Assembly (NCBI RefSeq): GCF_947077775.1
Contig: NZ_CAMTTE010000001.1
Coordinates: 3,190,501 to 3,254,500 of the forward strand
Reading direction: 5' to 3'
From: Salinibacter pepae
Lineage (GTDB): Bacteria; Bacteroidota; Rhodothermia; Rhodothermales; Salinibacteraceae
Length of the DNA: 64,000 bases
Shown here: positions 1 through 8,076 of the stretch, one piece after another
How the letters are laid out: the number at the start of each line of letters is the position of its first letter
Numbering within the stretch: the first letter of the stretch is position 1
The notes under the pieces: generated by a model
Database searches by the model: none
Told to the model about the DNA's origin: nothing
Seen by the model: the letters and a program-made list of their open reading frames with translations, nothing else
Translations under genes and position numbers: made by a program

Positions 1-684
1 GAGGCCGCCGCCACCGGCGAACTGGTCTACGAAATCATCGACGGCCTCGCGCCGGACCTGATCGACGAGGGAATTGCCACGGCCCTCTACACGGCCATCA
101 TGACGGACACCGGCTCCTTCCGCTACAGCAGCGTGACGCCGGCGCTGCACCGGAGCGTGGCGGACATTCTGGAGCGGGGGGGCATCGGCCCCGCGCCGAT
201 CCACGAAACCATCTACGACCGAAAATCGATGCCGGGCCTTCGCCTGCTCGGGCGCATGCTGAACCGCATCCGCCTCCGCTACAACGGCCAGCTTGGCTAC
301 TCGGTAGTCACGCAGCGAATGGTCGAGGACACGGGGGCGAGCTGGGACGACAAGCAGGGCTTCGTCAACTACGTCCTGTCGATCGAGGACGTGAAAACCG
401 CACTGCTCTTCTCGGAAACGGACGATGGGGCCAAGATTAGCTTCCGATCGGAAGCCGACGTGCGCGTCGACCAGTGGGCCCGTCACTTCGGCGGGGGCGG
501 GCACCGCAATGCGGCCGGGGCGTACGTCAAACGCCCGACCTTCGAGAAAACCATTGAGACCGTCATCGACGCGGCGTCGGACTACATTGCCTTCGACGCC
601 CGCTATGCCCCAGACGACGACCTCTCCCCGGAGGACCAGTCCTATCTGGAAACCCTCCTGGACGACCCCTCCGACGCGACGTGA
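1..684 (+). CDS. NrnA-type DHH/DHHA1 phosphoesterase, 3' part
   Basis: The frame is open from base 1 without a start, so the gene is cut by the window edge and 227 C-terminal residues are seen. They show the TDTGSFRY segment typical of the DHH domain of bifunctional oligoribonuclease/pAp phosphatases and, at visible residues 164-173, the DHHA1 glycine motif GGGGHRNAAG that binds the nucleic-acid phosphates. Family members hydrolyse nanoRNA and 3'-phosphoadenosine 5'-phosphate in the cytoplasm using Mn2+. The C-terminus is acidic and slightly longer than usual, as expected in a halophile. The N-terminal DHH metal motifs lie outside the window, so a RecJ-like relative is not formally excluded, but the short DHHA1 architecture favours NrnA. 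Confidence 0.9.
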   Translation, partial: EAAATGELVYEIIDGLAPDLIDEGIATALYTAIMTDTGSFRYSSVTPALHRSVADILERGGIGPAPIHETIYDRKSMPGLRLLGRMLNRIRLRYNGQLGYSVVTQRMVEDTGASWDDKQGFVNYVLSIEDVKTALLFSETDDGAKISFRSEADVRVDQWARHFGGGGHRNAAGAYVKRPTFEKTIETVIDAASDYIAFDARYAPDDDLSPEDQSYLETLLDDPSDAT

Positions 685-895
685 CGCGTCGGGGCCGTTG
701 GCGCTGTGAATCGCACCGAAACCCTGTGCCCCGACGGGTGACGTTGGCCGTGCGTGGCGATTAACGTATTGGCGGACGGCCGCCGCATGGCCCGGCGCCC
801 GTCGACGAAGACCGAGACCGCGGGCCCCCCGCTCCGGCTCGGCCTCCGCTCGCTGCTGTCTTCAACGTGTCCTTTCGAACCGACCCGACGCCCCG

Positions 896-1966
896 ATGCA
901 CATTCAGCGCCCCACCTTTCAACGCCCCGAACCGCCGGCGCCGAACGGCGCCCCCACGCGCCTCGCCATCACCCTGGGCGACCCGAACGGAATCGGGCCC
1001 GAGGTGGTGCTGAAGAGCCTGCACGACCCCAGCCTGATGCCGTCCATGACCCCGGTCCTGATTGGGTCGGCGCACGTGCTGCGGGTGCACGCCGACGTGC
1101 TCGGCTTCTCGGACCTCGACATTCACATCGTGGACGAGGTGCCGGAGGCGGTGCCCCACGGAGACGTGGCGGTGCTCGACGTGGCCGAGGACCCGGAGCC
1201 CCCCGTCATGTTCGGCTCCAGCACGGCAGAGGGGGGGCGCCTGGCGATGCGGGCGGTAGAACGGGCCGTGGAGGCCTGCCAGGCCGGCACCGTCGACGCG
1301 ATGGTGACCGCGCCCATTTCCAAGGACGCAGTGCGACAGGGCGGGTACGACGTGCCGGGCCACACCGAGTTTTTGGCGGCCAGGACGAACAGCCCGCAGC
1401 CGACGATGATGATGGTGGCCGGGGGGCTGCGGGTGGGGCTCGTAACGAGTCACACTGCCCTGTCGGAGGTGCCGTCGGCCGTCACCGAGGGGGCCATCCT
1501 CGAAAAGCTGCGTGTCATCGACGCGTCCCTGCGCGACGACTTTGCGATCGAGCAGCCCAAGATTGCGGTCTTCGGGCTGAATCCGCACGCGGGAGAGGCC
1601 GGCGCCTTCGGCCAAGAAGAGGAAGAGGTCATCGCCCCCGCCCTGCGGGCCGCGCGGCAGGAAGGGTTTCGGGTCGAGGGGCCCATGGCGGCGGATGGGT
1701 TCTTTGGGACGCAGCTCGACGCCGACCACGACGCGGCGCTGGCGATGTACCACGACCAGGGCCTCGTGCCCTTCAAGGCCCTTGCGTTCGATCACGGCGT
1801 CAACTACACGGCGGGGCTGCCCATCGTGCGAACCTCCCCGGATCACGGAACGGCCTACGGCATCGCGGGCAAGGGAATGGCCCTGCCGGGCAGCATGCGA
1901 AACGCCATGGAGCTGGCCGTGGCCATTGCCCGTCATCGTCACCAGCAGGCCACGCCCACGACGTAG
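896..1966 (+). CDS. pdxA: 4-hydroxythreonine-4-phosphate dehydrogenase PdxA
   Basis: This 356-residue protein is close to the usual family length. It carries the N-terminal GDPNGIGPE signature (about residues 27-35), the PGHTEF segment and the YHDQGLVPFK segment, whose histidines are metal ligands in characterised PdxA enzymes. The enzyme oxidises 4-phosphohydroxy-L-threonine with NAD(P)+ in the DXP-dependent pathway of pyridoxal 5'-phosphate synthesis. The ATG at 896 leaves about 20 residues before the conserved core, slightly longer than E. coli. It stands alone: 211 bases after the phosphoesterase and 150 before the next gene, with no partner pyridoxine gene in view. Confidence 0.96.
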   Translation: MHIQRPTFQRPEPPAPNGAPTRLAITLGDPNGIGPEVVLKSLHDPSLMPSMTPVLIGSAHVLRVHADVLGFSDLDIHIVDEVPEAVPHGDVAVLDVAEDPEPPVMFGSSTAEGGRLAMRAVERAVEACQAGTVDAMVTAPISKDAVRQGGYDVPGHTEFLAARTNSPQPTMMMVAGGLRVGLVTSHTALSEVPSAVTEGAILEKLRVIDASLRDDFAIEQPKIAVFGLNPHAGEAGAFGQEEEEVIAPALRAARQEGFRVEGPMAADGFFGTQLDADHDAALAMYHDQGLVPFKALAFDHGVNYTAGLPIVRTSPDHGTAYGIAGKGMALPGSMRNAMELAVAIARHRHQQATPTT

Positions 1967-1985
1967 CCCCAGGCCTGTGGGGGCT
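1965..1985 (+). terminator. Short GC hairpin at the pdxA stop
   Basis: AGCCCC (1965-1970) can pair with GGGGCT (1980-1985) around a 9-base loop, overlapping the end of pdxA. No T-run follows, so this may be a weak or Rho-assisted terminator or chance. Confidence 0.3.
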
Positions 1986-2116
1986 CCCTTGCGGTGGTGC
2001 ACCGAGGGCCCTGTCCGTCGGGGGCGTCTCCGCCTGACAGGAAAGGAAGGGGGTTGACCCTTCCCGCCTGGACCCCGATCCTGTAGGCTCCTCTGCCCGG
2101 CCTGATTTTCCTGTCC

Positions 2117-2800
2117 GTGATTGACTTCCGCGACGTATCCATCTCGTTCTCCCTCCCGAACGGTGATCAACGTTCGGTTCTAGACGAGGTCTCCTTCCAC
2201 ATCGATCAGTCGCAGAAGACCTACCTGGTGGGCCCCACGGGCAGCGGCAAGAGCACAATTCTGCGCCTGCTTTATATGGACCTGTTTCCCGATTCCGGGG
2301 TGGTCCAGATCGGGGACCACCGGTCCGACCAGATTGAGCGGGACGCCATTCCGTACCTCCGGCGCTCGCTCGGGGTGGTCTTTCAGGACTTCCAACTCCT
2401 CCCGGACCGGACGGCGTACGAGAACGTCGCCTTTGCCCTCCACGCCACCGGCACGTCCGCCTCAGAGGTGCAGAGCCGGGTAACGAAGGTGCTGGGGCGG
2501 GTGGGCCTCAGTCACAAGCACCGCAGCTATCCCCACGAGCTGTCCGGGGGCGAGCAGCAGCGCGTCGTCATCGCGCGGGCGATCGCCAACGACCCCTGGG
2601 TCCTTCTGGCCGACGAGCCCACGGGGAACCTGGACCCGTCCGTGGCCGACGAGATTCACGAGCTGTTGCTGGACCTCCACAAGCAGGGAATGACCCTCTT
2701 CGTGGCCACCCACGACCACCGGCTCGTGAAGTCGTACTCGGCCCGAACCCTCGCGATGATGAACCGCCAGGTGGTGGAGATTGACCCAGAGACGCTCTAG
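2117..2800 (+). CDS. ftsE: FtsE-type ABC transporter ATP-binding protein
   Basis: A 227-residue ATPase begins with GTG at 2117; no upstream in-frame ATG gives a better N-terminus. Walker [10 protein letters not shown] is at residues 39-47, followed by a Q-loop (VFQDFQLLP), the signature LSGGEQQR, Walker [13 protein letters not shown] and the switch histidine in ATHDH. The length and the GNLD Walker B are typical of FtsE/LolD-class ATPases. FtsE works with the membrane protein FtsX at the division septum to activate peptidoglycan hydrolases. The gene downstream is not a recognisable FtsX, so the partner is either elsewhere or this is another member of the MacB/LolD/FtsE family. Sure of ABC ATPase, moderately sure of FtsE. 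Confidence 0.82.
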   Translation: MIDFRDVSISFSLPNGDQRSVLDEVSFHIDQSQKTYLVGPTGSGKSTILRLLYMDLFPDSGVVQIGDHRSDQIERDAIPYLRRSLGVVFQDFQLLPDRTAYENVAFALHATGTSASEVQSRVTKVLGRVGLSHKHRSYPHELSGGEQQRVVIARAIANDPWVLLADEPTGNLDPSVADEIHELLLDLHKQGMTLFVATHDHRLVKSYSARTLAMMNRQVVEIDPETL

Positions 2801-2944
2801 CTCGTCCCGGGCACGGACCTGAGCGTCAGAACGACGAACAGGCAGTGGCGTTGCAGTACCCATCTGCGCCGCACAACTCCCGATCCGGCGTGCGCATGGT
2901 GTATCCACCCCGATGCTCCCCCTTACGGTGTCGCGTGCGTTCCC

Positions 2945-3934
2945 ATGAGTGTCGTCTCTGCACTTCTTCGCTTCAACAGCCGTGTCTTTGACGCTTTCGA
3001 GGGGTGGTGGGAGGGCGAAGGGGCCCGCCGCGTGGTGGCCCAGGTGCTCGTCGGGGGGTTTTTGATCGCCCTCGTGGCGATTGAGCTGAGCCGGATGGGC
3101 CTGTTGCCCGACTCGGTGGGGCGTGCGGTGTCTACCAATCACTTCAGGGCCATCGACGTCGCGTTCACCCTTTTCCTCGTGGTGGAGCTCGTCGGGCTCG
3201 TTGTCGGCCTCGCCACAAGCGTGGCCGACACGGCGGGGAAGCAGTTTGAGGTGTTTTCGCTCATTCTGCTCCGCCGCTCCTTCAAGGAGCTTGTGAAGTT
3301 CGAGCAGGAGCCCATTCGGTGGAGCATGGAGGCGGGGCGGGAGGCGGTGCAGTACCTCGTCGTGGACGCCACGGCGGCCCTGGCCATCTTCGTCATCCTC
3401 GGCGTCTTCTACAAGGTGCAGGTGCACCAGCCGATTACCGAGTCGGAGGGGGAGCAGGAATTCTTCGTCCGACAGAAGAAGCTGGTGGCGAATGGACTGC
3501 TCCTCATCCTGGCCGGCCTCTCGGTGTACGCTGTGACGGCCCCGCTCCTCGGTGGAGCGGCCATTCCCTTCTTCAACACCTTCTACACGGTGCTTATCTT
3601 CAGCGACATCCTCATTGTCCTGATGTCGCTGCGCCACAGCGTGACGTACCACGTGGTGTTTCGCAATTCCGGATTCGCCGCGGCGACGGTCATGATTCGC
3701 CTCGCCCTGTCGGGGCCCCGCTACCTGGGGGCGGCACTGGGCGTGGGCGCGGCCCTCTTCAACCTGGGGGTCGCGGCGGCCTACTACTACGTGACCCCGG
3801 CGGCGCAGGCCTCGGCCCAACGCAACCAGGAGCAGACGTCCGTCGACGACACGTCGCCGACGGGTCCGGCCGACCCCGAGGACCAGCCCGTTGCGGCGGA
3901 CCCCGCCGAGCCCGAATCCACGCCGGGCGTGTAG
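2945..3934 (+). CDS. Multi-pass membrane protein, unknown function
   Basis: I do not recognise this 329-residue protein. An amphipathic start of about 30 residues is followed by hydrophobic stretches near residues 32-50, 76-98, 138-156, 178-200, 205-222 and 252-285, suggesting about six or seven membrane segments. A charged stretch near 100-130 (RRSFKELVKFEQEP) would be a cytoplasmic loop. The last about 45 residues are a disordered, Pro/Asp/Glu-rich tail, a common halophile feature. It lies 144 bases after the FtsE-type ATPase on the same strand, but it does not show the four-helix FtsX layout with a large extracellular loop, so a functional link is speculative. Confidence 0.75.
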   Translation: MSVVSALLRFNSRVFDAFEGWWEGEGARRVVAQVLVGGFLIALVAIELSRMGLLPDSVGRAVSTNHFRAIDVAFTLFLVVELVGLVVGLATSVADTAGKQFEVFSLILLRRSFKELVKFEQEPIRWSMEAGREAVQYLVVDATAALAIFVILGVFYKVQVHQPITESEGEQEFFVRQKKLVANGLLLILAGLSVYAVTAPLLGGAAIPFFNTFYTVLIFSDILIVLMSLRHSVTYHVVFRNSGFAAATVMIRLALSGPRYLGAALGVGAALFNLGVAAAYYYVTPAAQASAQRNQEQTSVDDTSPTGPADPEDQPVAADPAEPESTPGV

Positions 3935-3995
3935 GGGGCCGTCGTGCCACTCGCCCAGGGGACCAAGGCCTTCACCGCACGGGGGGCGACGTCCG

Positions 3996-4475
3996 CTAAT
4001 TGGCACCTAGCATCCATTGCCGAAGCCCTTCGGGCCCCAGCTCGTTGTACATCGTCTGGATCCGGGCCACGCCGTCGTCTGTGATGTGGGCACGGAGAAT
4101 TTTCTCGATCATTGTGGCCAGTGCAGGCGGCATCTTCTGCTCAACATCAACCTCGAGGGTCCGCTCTCCTTGGTTCAGGGTGCGAAAGGCGAGCGGGGCC
4201 GCGGCCGCCGTGGCGGTCTCGGAGGGCAGGTGATCGGATAAAATCTCCTGGACCACTGTCGCCGGGGAGCGGGCGTTCTGGTCCTGTGCCGTCCCCATCA
4301 ATGCCTCCAATTCCGCTCGCACCTCCTCCGACAGCTGAAGGTCGTGAAGCCCATTCGTTTTCAGGTGGGTGTGAAGGCGTTGCGCCAGGCGTTCCGCCTC
4401 CTTTTCGTTCGGGATGTGGGTGAGTGTCCAACCGCGCAGCCAGTCCTGCGCCGTCGGCGTCCTGGAGGATTCCAT
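3996..4475 (-). CDS. Hypothetical acidic protein
   Basis: A 159-residue protein is proposed from ATG at 4475; the frame stays open to 4607, but the extra 44 residues (rich in Arg, Pro and Cys) look untranslated. The protein is mostly helical by composition, with a predicted helix containing AERLAQRLHTHLK and a C-terminal segment ending GLRQWMLGAN. There is no signal peptide, membrane segment or motif that I recognise. It is convergent with the membrane protein gene to its left (61 bases between stops). The start is uncertain because no ribosome-binding site is visible. Confidence 0.6.
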   Translation of the reverse strand: MESSRTPTAQDWLRGWTLTHIPNEKEAERLAQRLHTHLKTNGLHDLQLSEEVRAELEALMGTAQDQNARSPATVVQEILSDHLPSETATAAAAPLAFRTLNQGERTLEVDVEQKMPPALATMIEKILRAHITDDGVARIQTMYNELGPEGLRQWMLGAN

Positions 4476-5127
4476 GTCGGTGCGTGTCGGGTCGGTTCGT
4501 TGGAAGAACGCGCGGCGTTCGGGAGCCCCCATCCACGCGCCCCCTCTCGGCTCGGGACGGGCGTGCGACGCGCAGGTTGTCGTCTGAACCCAGCAAAAGA
4601 CGAACAACAGATGCGCCGAGAACCTCAGTTTCCGTTTAGAATGTGGTCAAATCCCTAACAAGGACCATTCCACCAGGGGGATGACTCGGCGAGGGCCGCC
4701 AAAGCGCACTGCGGTGGGCTTTGAGACAACAGGCCAGGGGGAGGTGGGGTGGGCTACTCTGATGTGTAAGAGGCGAGTGCACATGCGGAAGGCGGTACGA
4801 GGCCCCCACCAGGCGGACGGGTCCAAAAACGGGCGGATCTTTGTTAACAAAATATTAAATTAAGGAGAAGTGTTGACAAACACGCACTCACCTCCAATTT
4901 TAGAACATGCTAAGATCATTCAACGGGGGCCGTAAGAAAGGCGATGCCCTCAAAACGGGGAGTAGGAGGGGCTTGGGGGCACCGCAGCGCAGTCCAACGG
5001 CTGTGGGGGCCCTCGTCTCAATCTGTCGGGGGCAGACGCGTATCGTCCCCGATCCGGAGGGCGCAGTGTCCCATGATCCGCCTGTCCGCGCCCCCTGCGT
5101 TGGCCATCGAATCGGTAGAGCAGAGAC
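4476..5127. other. 650-base gene-poor region with an AT-rich patch
   Basis: I find no convincing gene here. Short open frames lack typical codon use. The notable element is an AT-rich patch at about 4843-4912 in otherwise GC-rich DNA, containing runs such as AACAAAATATTAAATTAA and a TTGACA hexamer at 4873-4878. This is the likely control region of the prodomain/protease pair that starts at 5128, about 220 bases downstream, implying a long leader if the promoter is real. Confidence 0.5.
4873..4903 (+). promoter_or_regulatory. Possible promoter of the prodomain/protease operon
   Basis: TTGACA at 4873-4878 matches a -35 consensus exactly, and an AT-rich ATTTTA/TTTTAG stretch sits 18-19 bases downstream. 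The -10 match is poor and the Bacteroidota-type TAnnTTTG element is not present, so this rests mainly on the -35 match and the local AT richness. Confidence 0.3.
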
Positions 5128-5505
5128 ATGTCCGATCGCGTGGTTGCCCAGGTGAGTCTCCAGTCCGCCGAGGGGTCGTCTGTGTTGGACGCCGACGAGC
5201 CCATTACGTCGGACACTGTAGACGACTACCGGGCCGGAACGAATGCGATTGAGGGCGCGAAGGAGGCGCTCCGCGGCCTCGGGTTTGACGTTGTTCAGGC
5301 CAGTGAGGTGGGGCTTTCCATCTCGGGGGACAAGGACCGATTCGAAGAGGTGTTTGACACCACGCTGAAGGCGCGCTCCGAATCTGCCGACGCGGAGCCG
5401 GGCGATCGCCAAGCGTACGAGGCAGCGGAGCCGGTTCAGGTGCCGGACGCGCTTGCGGCCTTCGTGGACGAGATCACCTTCCCCGTTCCCCCTGAGTTTC
5501 ATTAG
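5128..5505 (+). CDS. Stand-alone protease prodomain-like protein
   Basis: This 125-residue acidic protein has no signal peptide. It is visibly related to the first about 130 residues of the subtilase encoded 63 bases downstream: both begin MSD, share an EP[IV]T...VD[DE]Y segment, an LGF-[IV] turn, an IS[VI]-G segment followed by a [QR]F[EQ][ED]VF helix, and both end in PPEFH. In the free protein PPEFH is the very C-terminus; in the protease it marks the prodomain/catalytic boundary. The pattern resembles the ferredoxin-like activation domains of sedolisins and subtilases. I infer an in-trans inhibitor or folding chaperone for the neighbouring protease. The family relation is seen in the sequence; the function is inference. 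Confidence 0.82.
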   Translation: MSDRVVAQVSLQSAEGSSVLDADEPITSDTVDDYRAGTNAIEGAKEALRGLGFDVVQASEVGLSISGDKDRFEEVFDTTLKARSESADAEPGDRQAYEAAEPVQVPDALAAFVDEITFPVPPEFH

Positions 5506-5568
5506 CTCGCTCGATGCACACCCGACGTTCACCCTCAATGACCTTGTTCATCACACACCAGAACGATC

Positions 5569-7125
5569 ATGTCTGACGCCGAAGCAGATCAGGAAATCGT
5601 CACCATCATCTCAACCACATCCAAGGGAGGACGCTCCCTTTTCGAAACCGAAGAGCCCGTCACAGGAGCGAATGTTGACGAGTACAACTCGGACCCGGAC
5701 GTTACGGAGGAGGCCGAGCGTGAACTCCGAGAATTGGGATTTCGCATTTTGGACGTGGGCCCAGCAACCATCTCGGTCGGGGGCTCGGCCGAGCAGTTCC
5801 AGGATGTTTTTGGGGTGGCCCTTGAGGGCAAGAAAAAGGAAGTGTTCGACGGCGAAGAAGCGGAGTACGTTGATGTCGAAGAGGAGGGCGAAGAAATGGC
5901 CGGGGCGCTGGGCGACTGGGCGGAGGGCGTCACCCCGGTCGTTCCCCCCGAGTTCCACACGGAGAGTCCCCTCTCGCCCATCGCGGAACCGCACTCGGAC
6001 GCGTACCACTACTTCACGGTGCCCGACGAGGTTGCCACGATCCTCCGCGCCACGCGGGTACACCGCAACGGCATCACCGGGTCGAAGGTCGAGGTGGCAA
6101 TGCCGGACACCGGATTCTACGAGCACGAATTTTACGAGCGGCGGGGCTACCGCACGCGCTCAACGATACTCGGGCCCGGGGCCAGTAACCCGTCGCAGGA
6201 CAACTACGGGCACGGCACCGGGGAGGCGGCCAACATTTTTGCGGCCGCCCCAGACGCCCAGCTCATCCCGGTAAAGATGGGGAACGACGCGGTCGGGGCG
6301 TTCAACAAGGCCTGCAATCAGAGTCCAGACATCATCACAAACAGCTGGGGCTGGTCCGTTGACAGGCCGGGCACGTCGTGGAGCGACATCCGAAGCCGCA
6401 GCCGCTCCCTGTACAACACGCTGAAGGCGATGGAGGCCGCGATCGCCAACGCCGTAAACAACGGCATTGTCGTGTGCTTCTCCGCGGGAAATGGTCCAAA
6501 CGGGTACGGTTTTCCGGCGAGCCACCCCGACGTCATTGCCGTGGGGGGCGTCCACGTAAACTATCCGGACCTGGACCTTGAGGCCTCCAGCTACGCGGCC
6601 AGCTTCGACAGCAGTTTGTACGCGGGGCGGCAGGTGCCGGACCTCTGCGGGATGGTCGGGGACGACGTATCGTCCCTGCCCGCTCCGCTCCTCATGCTGC
6701 CCGTGCCGCCGGGAAGCCGGCTCGACACCTCGTCGACCGGGGCCGCAGACGACAGCTGGGGCCTCTTCAGCGGAACGTCGGCCGCAGCCCCGCAGGTGGC
6801 GGGGGTGGTGGCCCTGATGCTGGAAAAGAACAGCTCCCTCAGCCCCTCCGAGGTGAAGAAGAAACTCGTCAACCAGGCCGCCAAGGACGTGACCAAGGGC
6901 CAGAGTGCAATGGGCGACTCGGCGGGGCCGGGCGACGACGCGGCAACCGGCGCGGGCATGGTCGACGCCAAGTGGGCCTGGGTCGTGTCCATGGGCGACA
7001 CGATGGCCCGCTTCTTCGAGGCGACCCCAGAGAGGCGCGAACGGCTCATCGAGGAAGACGCCGTTCCGGAAATTGACGGGGAGTTTGTGGAGGACATGAT
7101 GCAGACCCTCCGTTCGCGGTCGTAG
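5569..7125 (+). CDS. S8 subtilisin-like serine protease with N-terminal prodomain
   Basis: This is a 518-residue protein. Residues 1 to about 130 form an acidic prodomain related to the preceding gene product and ending in PPEFH. The catalytic domain follows with Asp180 (PDTGF), His215 (GHGTG), oxyanion Asn308 (SAGN) and Ser404 (SGTSAAAP), an intact S8 triad. After about residue 460 a charged tail is present. No signal peptide or lipobox is seen, so it appears cytoplasmic or exported by an unrecognised route, unlike most subtilases. The prodomain looks more like a pro-kumamolisin (S53) activation domain than the usual I9 propeptide, although the triad is S8. The substrate is unknown. It is probably co-transcribed with the prodomain gene. 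Confidence 0.93.
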   Translation: MSDAEADQEIVTIISTTSKGGRSLFETEEPVTGANVDEYNSDPDVTEEAERELRELGFRILDVGPATISVGGSAEQFQDVFGVALEGKKKEVFDGEEAEYVDVEEEGEEMAGALGDWAEGVTPVVPPEFHTESPLSPIAEPHSDAYHYFTVPDEVATILRATRVHRNGITGSKVEVAMPDTGFYEHEFYERRGYRTRSTILGPGASNPSQDNYGHGTGEAANIFAAAPDAQLIPVKMGNDAVGAFNKACNQSPDIITNSWGWSVDRPGTSWSDIRSRSRSLYNTLKAMEAAIANAVNNGIVVCFSAGNGPNGYGFPASHPDVIAVGGVHVNYPDLDLEASSYAASFDSSLYAGRQVPDLCGMVGDDVSSLPAPLLMLPVPPGSRLDTSSTGAADDSWGLFSGTSAAAPQVAGVVALMLEKNSSLSPSEVKKKLVNQAAKDVTKGQSAMGDSAGPGDDAATGAGMVDAKWAWVVSMGDTMARFFEATPERRERLIEEDAVPEIDGEFVEDMMQTLRSRS

Positions 7126-7463
7126 CGGTCCGCCGCCGCTCGACACCGGCACTGTCGAGTGTGGGGGCCGACCCCGTGCCTCCGCTTCTCGCAGTGAATC
7201 TGTACCGGCCGAGGGGGCCCGTGCCGCACACCGGGCAGCCAACCGACGAACGTAGGAACCAGAACGGTCGGTTGGCGGCGTCGCCTGTGTGGGCACGGGC
7301 CTCTCCGGCGTGTCTGAGTCCCGTTCCCCGCGCTTCTAGGCTCGTTTCCCGACTCGCTGACGGCGTCTCGGCACGCCGGAGGGGGGAAGGAATCCACGTC
7401 CGCGGAGAGATTGGGGGCCGCTCTTCCGTACGAGTGCGGTAGATTCGTCTCGAACAGCGCTCC
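7126..7463. other. Convergent intergenic region, 338 bases
   Basis: This lies between the convergent protease and HhH-GPD genes. I see no coding potential. It contains the imperfect inverted repeat at 7216-7301 described separately. Confidence 0.6.
7216..7301. repeat. Long imperfect inverted repeat between convergent genes
   Basis: The outer arms GGCCCGTGCC (7216-7225) and GGCACGGGCC (7292-7301) are complementary, as are the inner arms GCCAACCGAC (7238-7247) and GTCGGTTGGC (7267-7276). The middle of the stem pairs partly and the loop is 19 bases. The structure could fold as an 86-base hairpin. No T-run flanks it, so it is not a classical intrinsic terminator; it could be a bidirectional transcription block, a structured RNA or a remnant of a mobile hairpin element. 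Confidence 0.65.
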
Positions 7464-7988
7464 CTACGCCTCGTCTGAGAAGTCGCGGTGGCCGAAGTAG
7501 TGCAGGACGTACTTAATTTTGGACGCCTTCGCCGGGCCAAAGCCGGGCAGGTCCTGCAGGCGCTTCTCGACGCGAGAGAGGTCGGCACCGTCGTTCCACA
7601 GGTTTGCGGCGTTGCCGTCGTACTCGTCCGCGACCTGGGCGGCCACCTTCTGGGTGTTCTCCGCCATCTTGTTGACGAAGCGGTGGACGGCGGGCGACTC
7701 AGAGAAGTGCTCCTGGAACGGCTCGAAGTCCATCTCGGCGATCGCCTCCATGTCGAGGTGGCCAAGGCGGTCTTTGAGGCGGAGCGGGCCGGTAAAGGCC
7801 GACTCGGCGCGGACGCGCTGGTCGTAGAGCAGGCCGAGGAGGGCGGCGTTCGGGTCGTCGCGCAGACGGTCGTCGTCTTCGATCTCGCCGGTGAGGGTGC
7901 CTTCCTCCTTGAACCGGTCCATCATGCGGACGAGGCCGCCGGAGAGGTCGCTGTAGTCGATGTGGGTAATCTCAACTGCCATTTCCAA
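7464..7988 (-). CDS. HhH-GPD-type base-excision repair family protein
   Basis: A 174-residue protein matching what I recall of an uncharacterised HhH-GPD protein family (TIGR03252-like). It has a helical N-terminal half and a C-terminal helix-hairpin-helix, LQDLPGFGPAKASKIKYVL, the element that contacts DNA backbone in glycosylases such as endonuclease III and AlkA. I do not see the catalytic Lys and iron-sulfur cysteines of EndoIII, so enzymatic activity is uncertain. ATG at 7988 or the second Met at 7982 could start it. It precedes no obvious repair partner; hemB ends on the same strand 88 bases upstream. Confidence 0.8.
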   Translation of the reverse strand: MEMAVEITHIDYSDLSGGLVRMMDRFKEEGTLTGEIEDDDRLRDDPNAALLGLLYDQRVRAESAFTGPLRLKDRLGHLDMEAIAEMDFEPFQEHFSESPAVHRFVNKMAENTQKVAAQVADEYDGNAANLWNDGADLSRVEKRLQDLPGFGPAKASKIKYVLHYFGHRDFSDEA

Positions 7989-8076
7989 GGTGTGGGGGTC
8001 GAGGATGGAGGGATGAGGGTGTGGGGGGAACGTACACAGGGGGACAGCGAATTTGAAGCGTGCCCCCTGAAATTCG

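Noticed and set aside
754-2170. Long open frames on both strands across pdxA (for example 754-2037 plus and 761-2170 minus)
   Set aside because: They overlap pdxA fully, have Arg/Gly/Pro-rich low-complexity sequence and no family features; they result from high GC content.
2462-4006. 514-residue minus-strand open frame
   Set aside because: Antisense to the ABC ATPase and the membrane protein; composition is Arg/His/Gly-rich and implausible.
5128-5505. Small protein as a toxin-antitoxin antitoxin
   Set aside because: No DNA-binding domain is seen and the similarity to the protease prodomain explains the sequence better.
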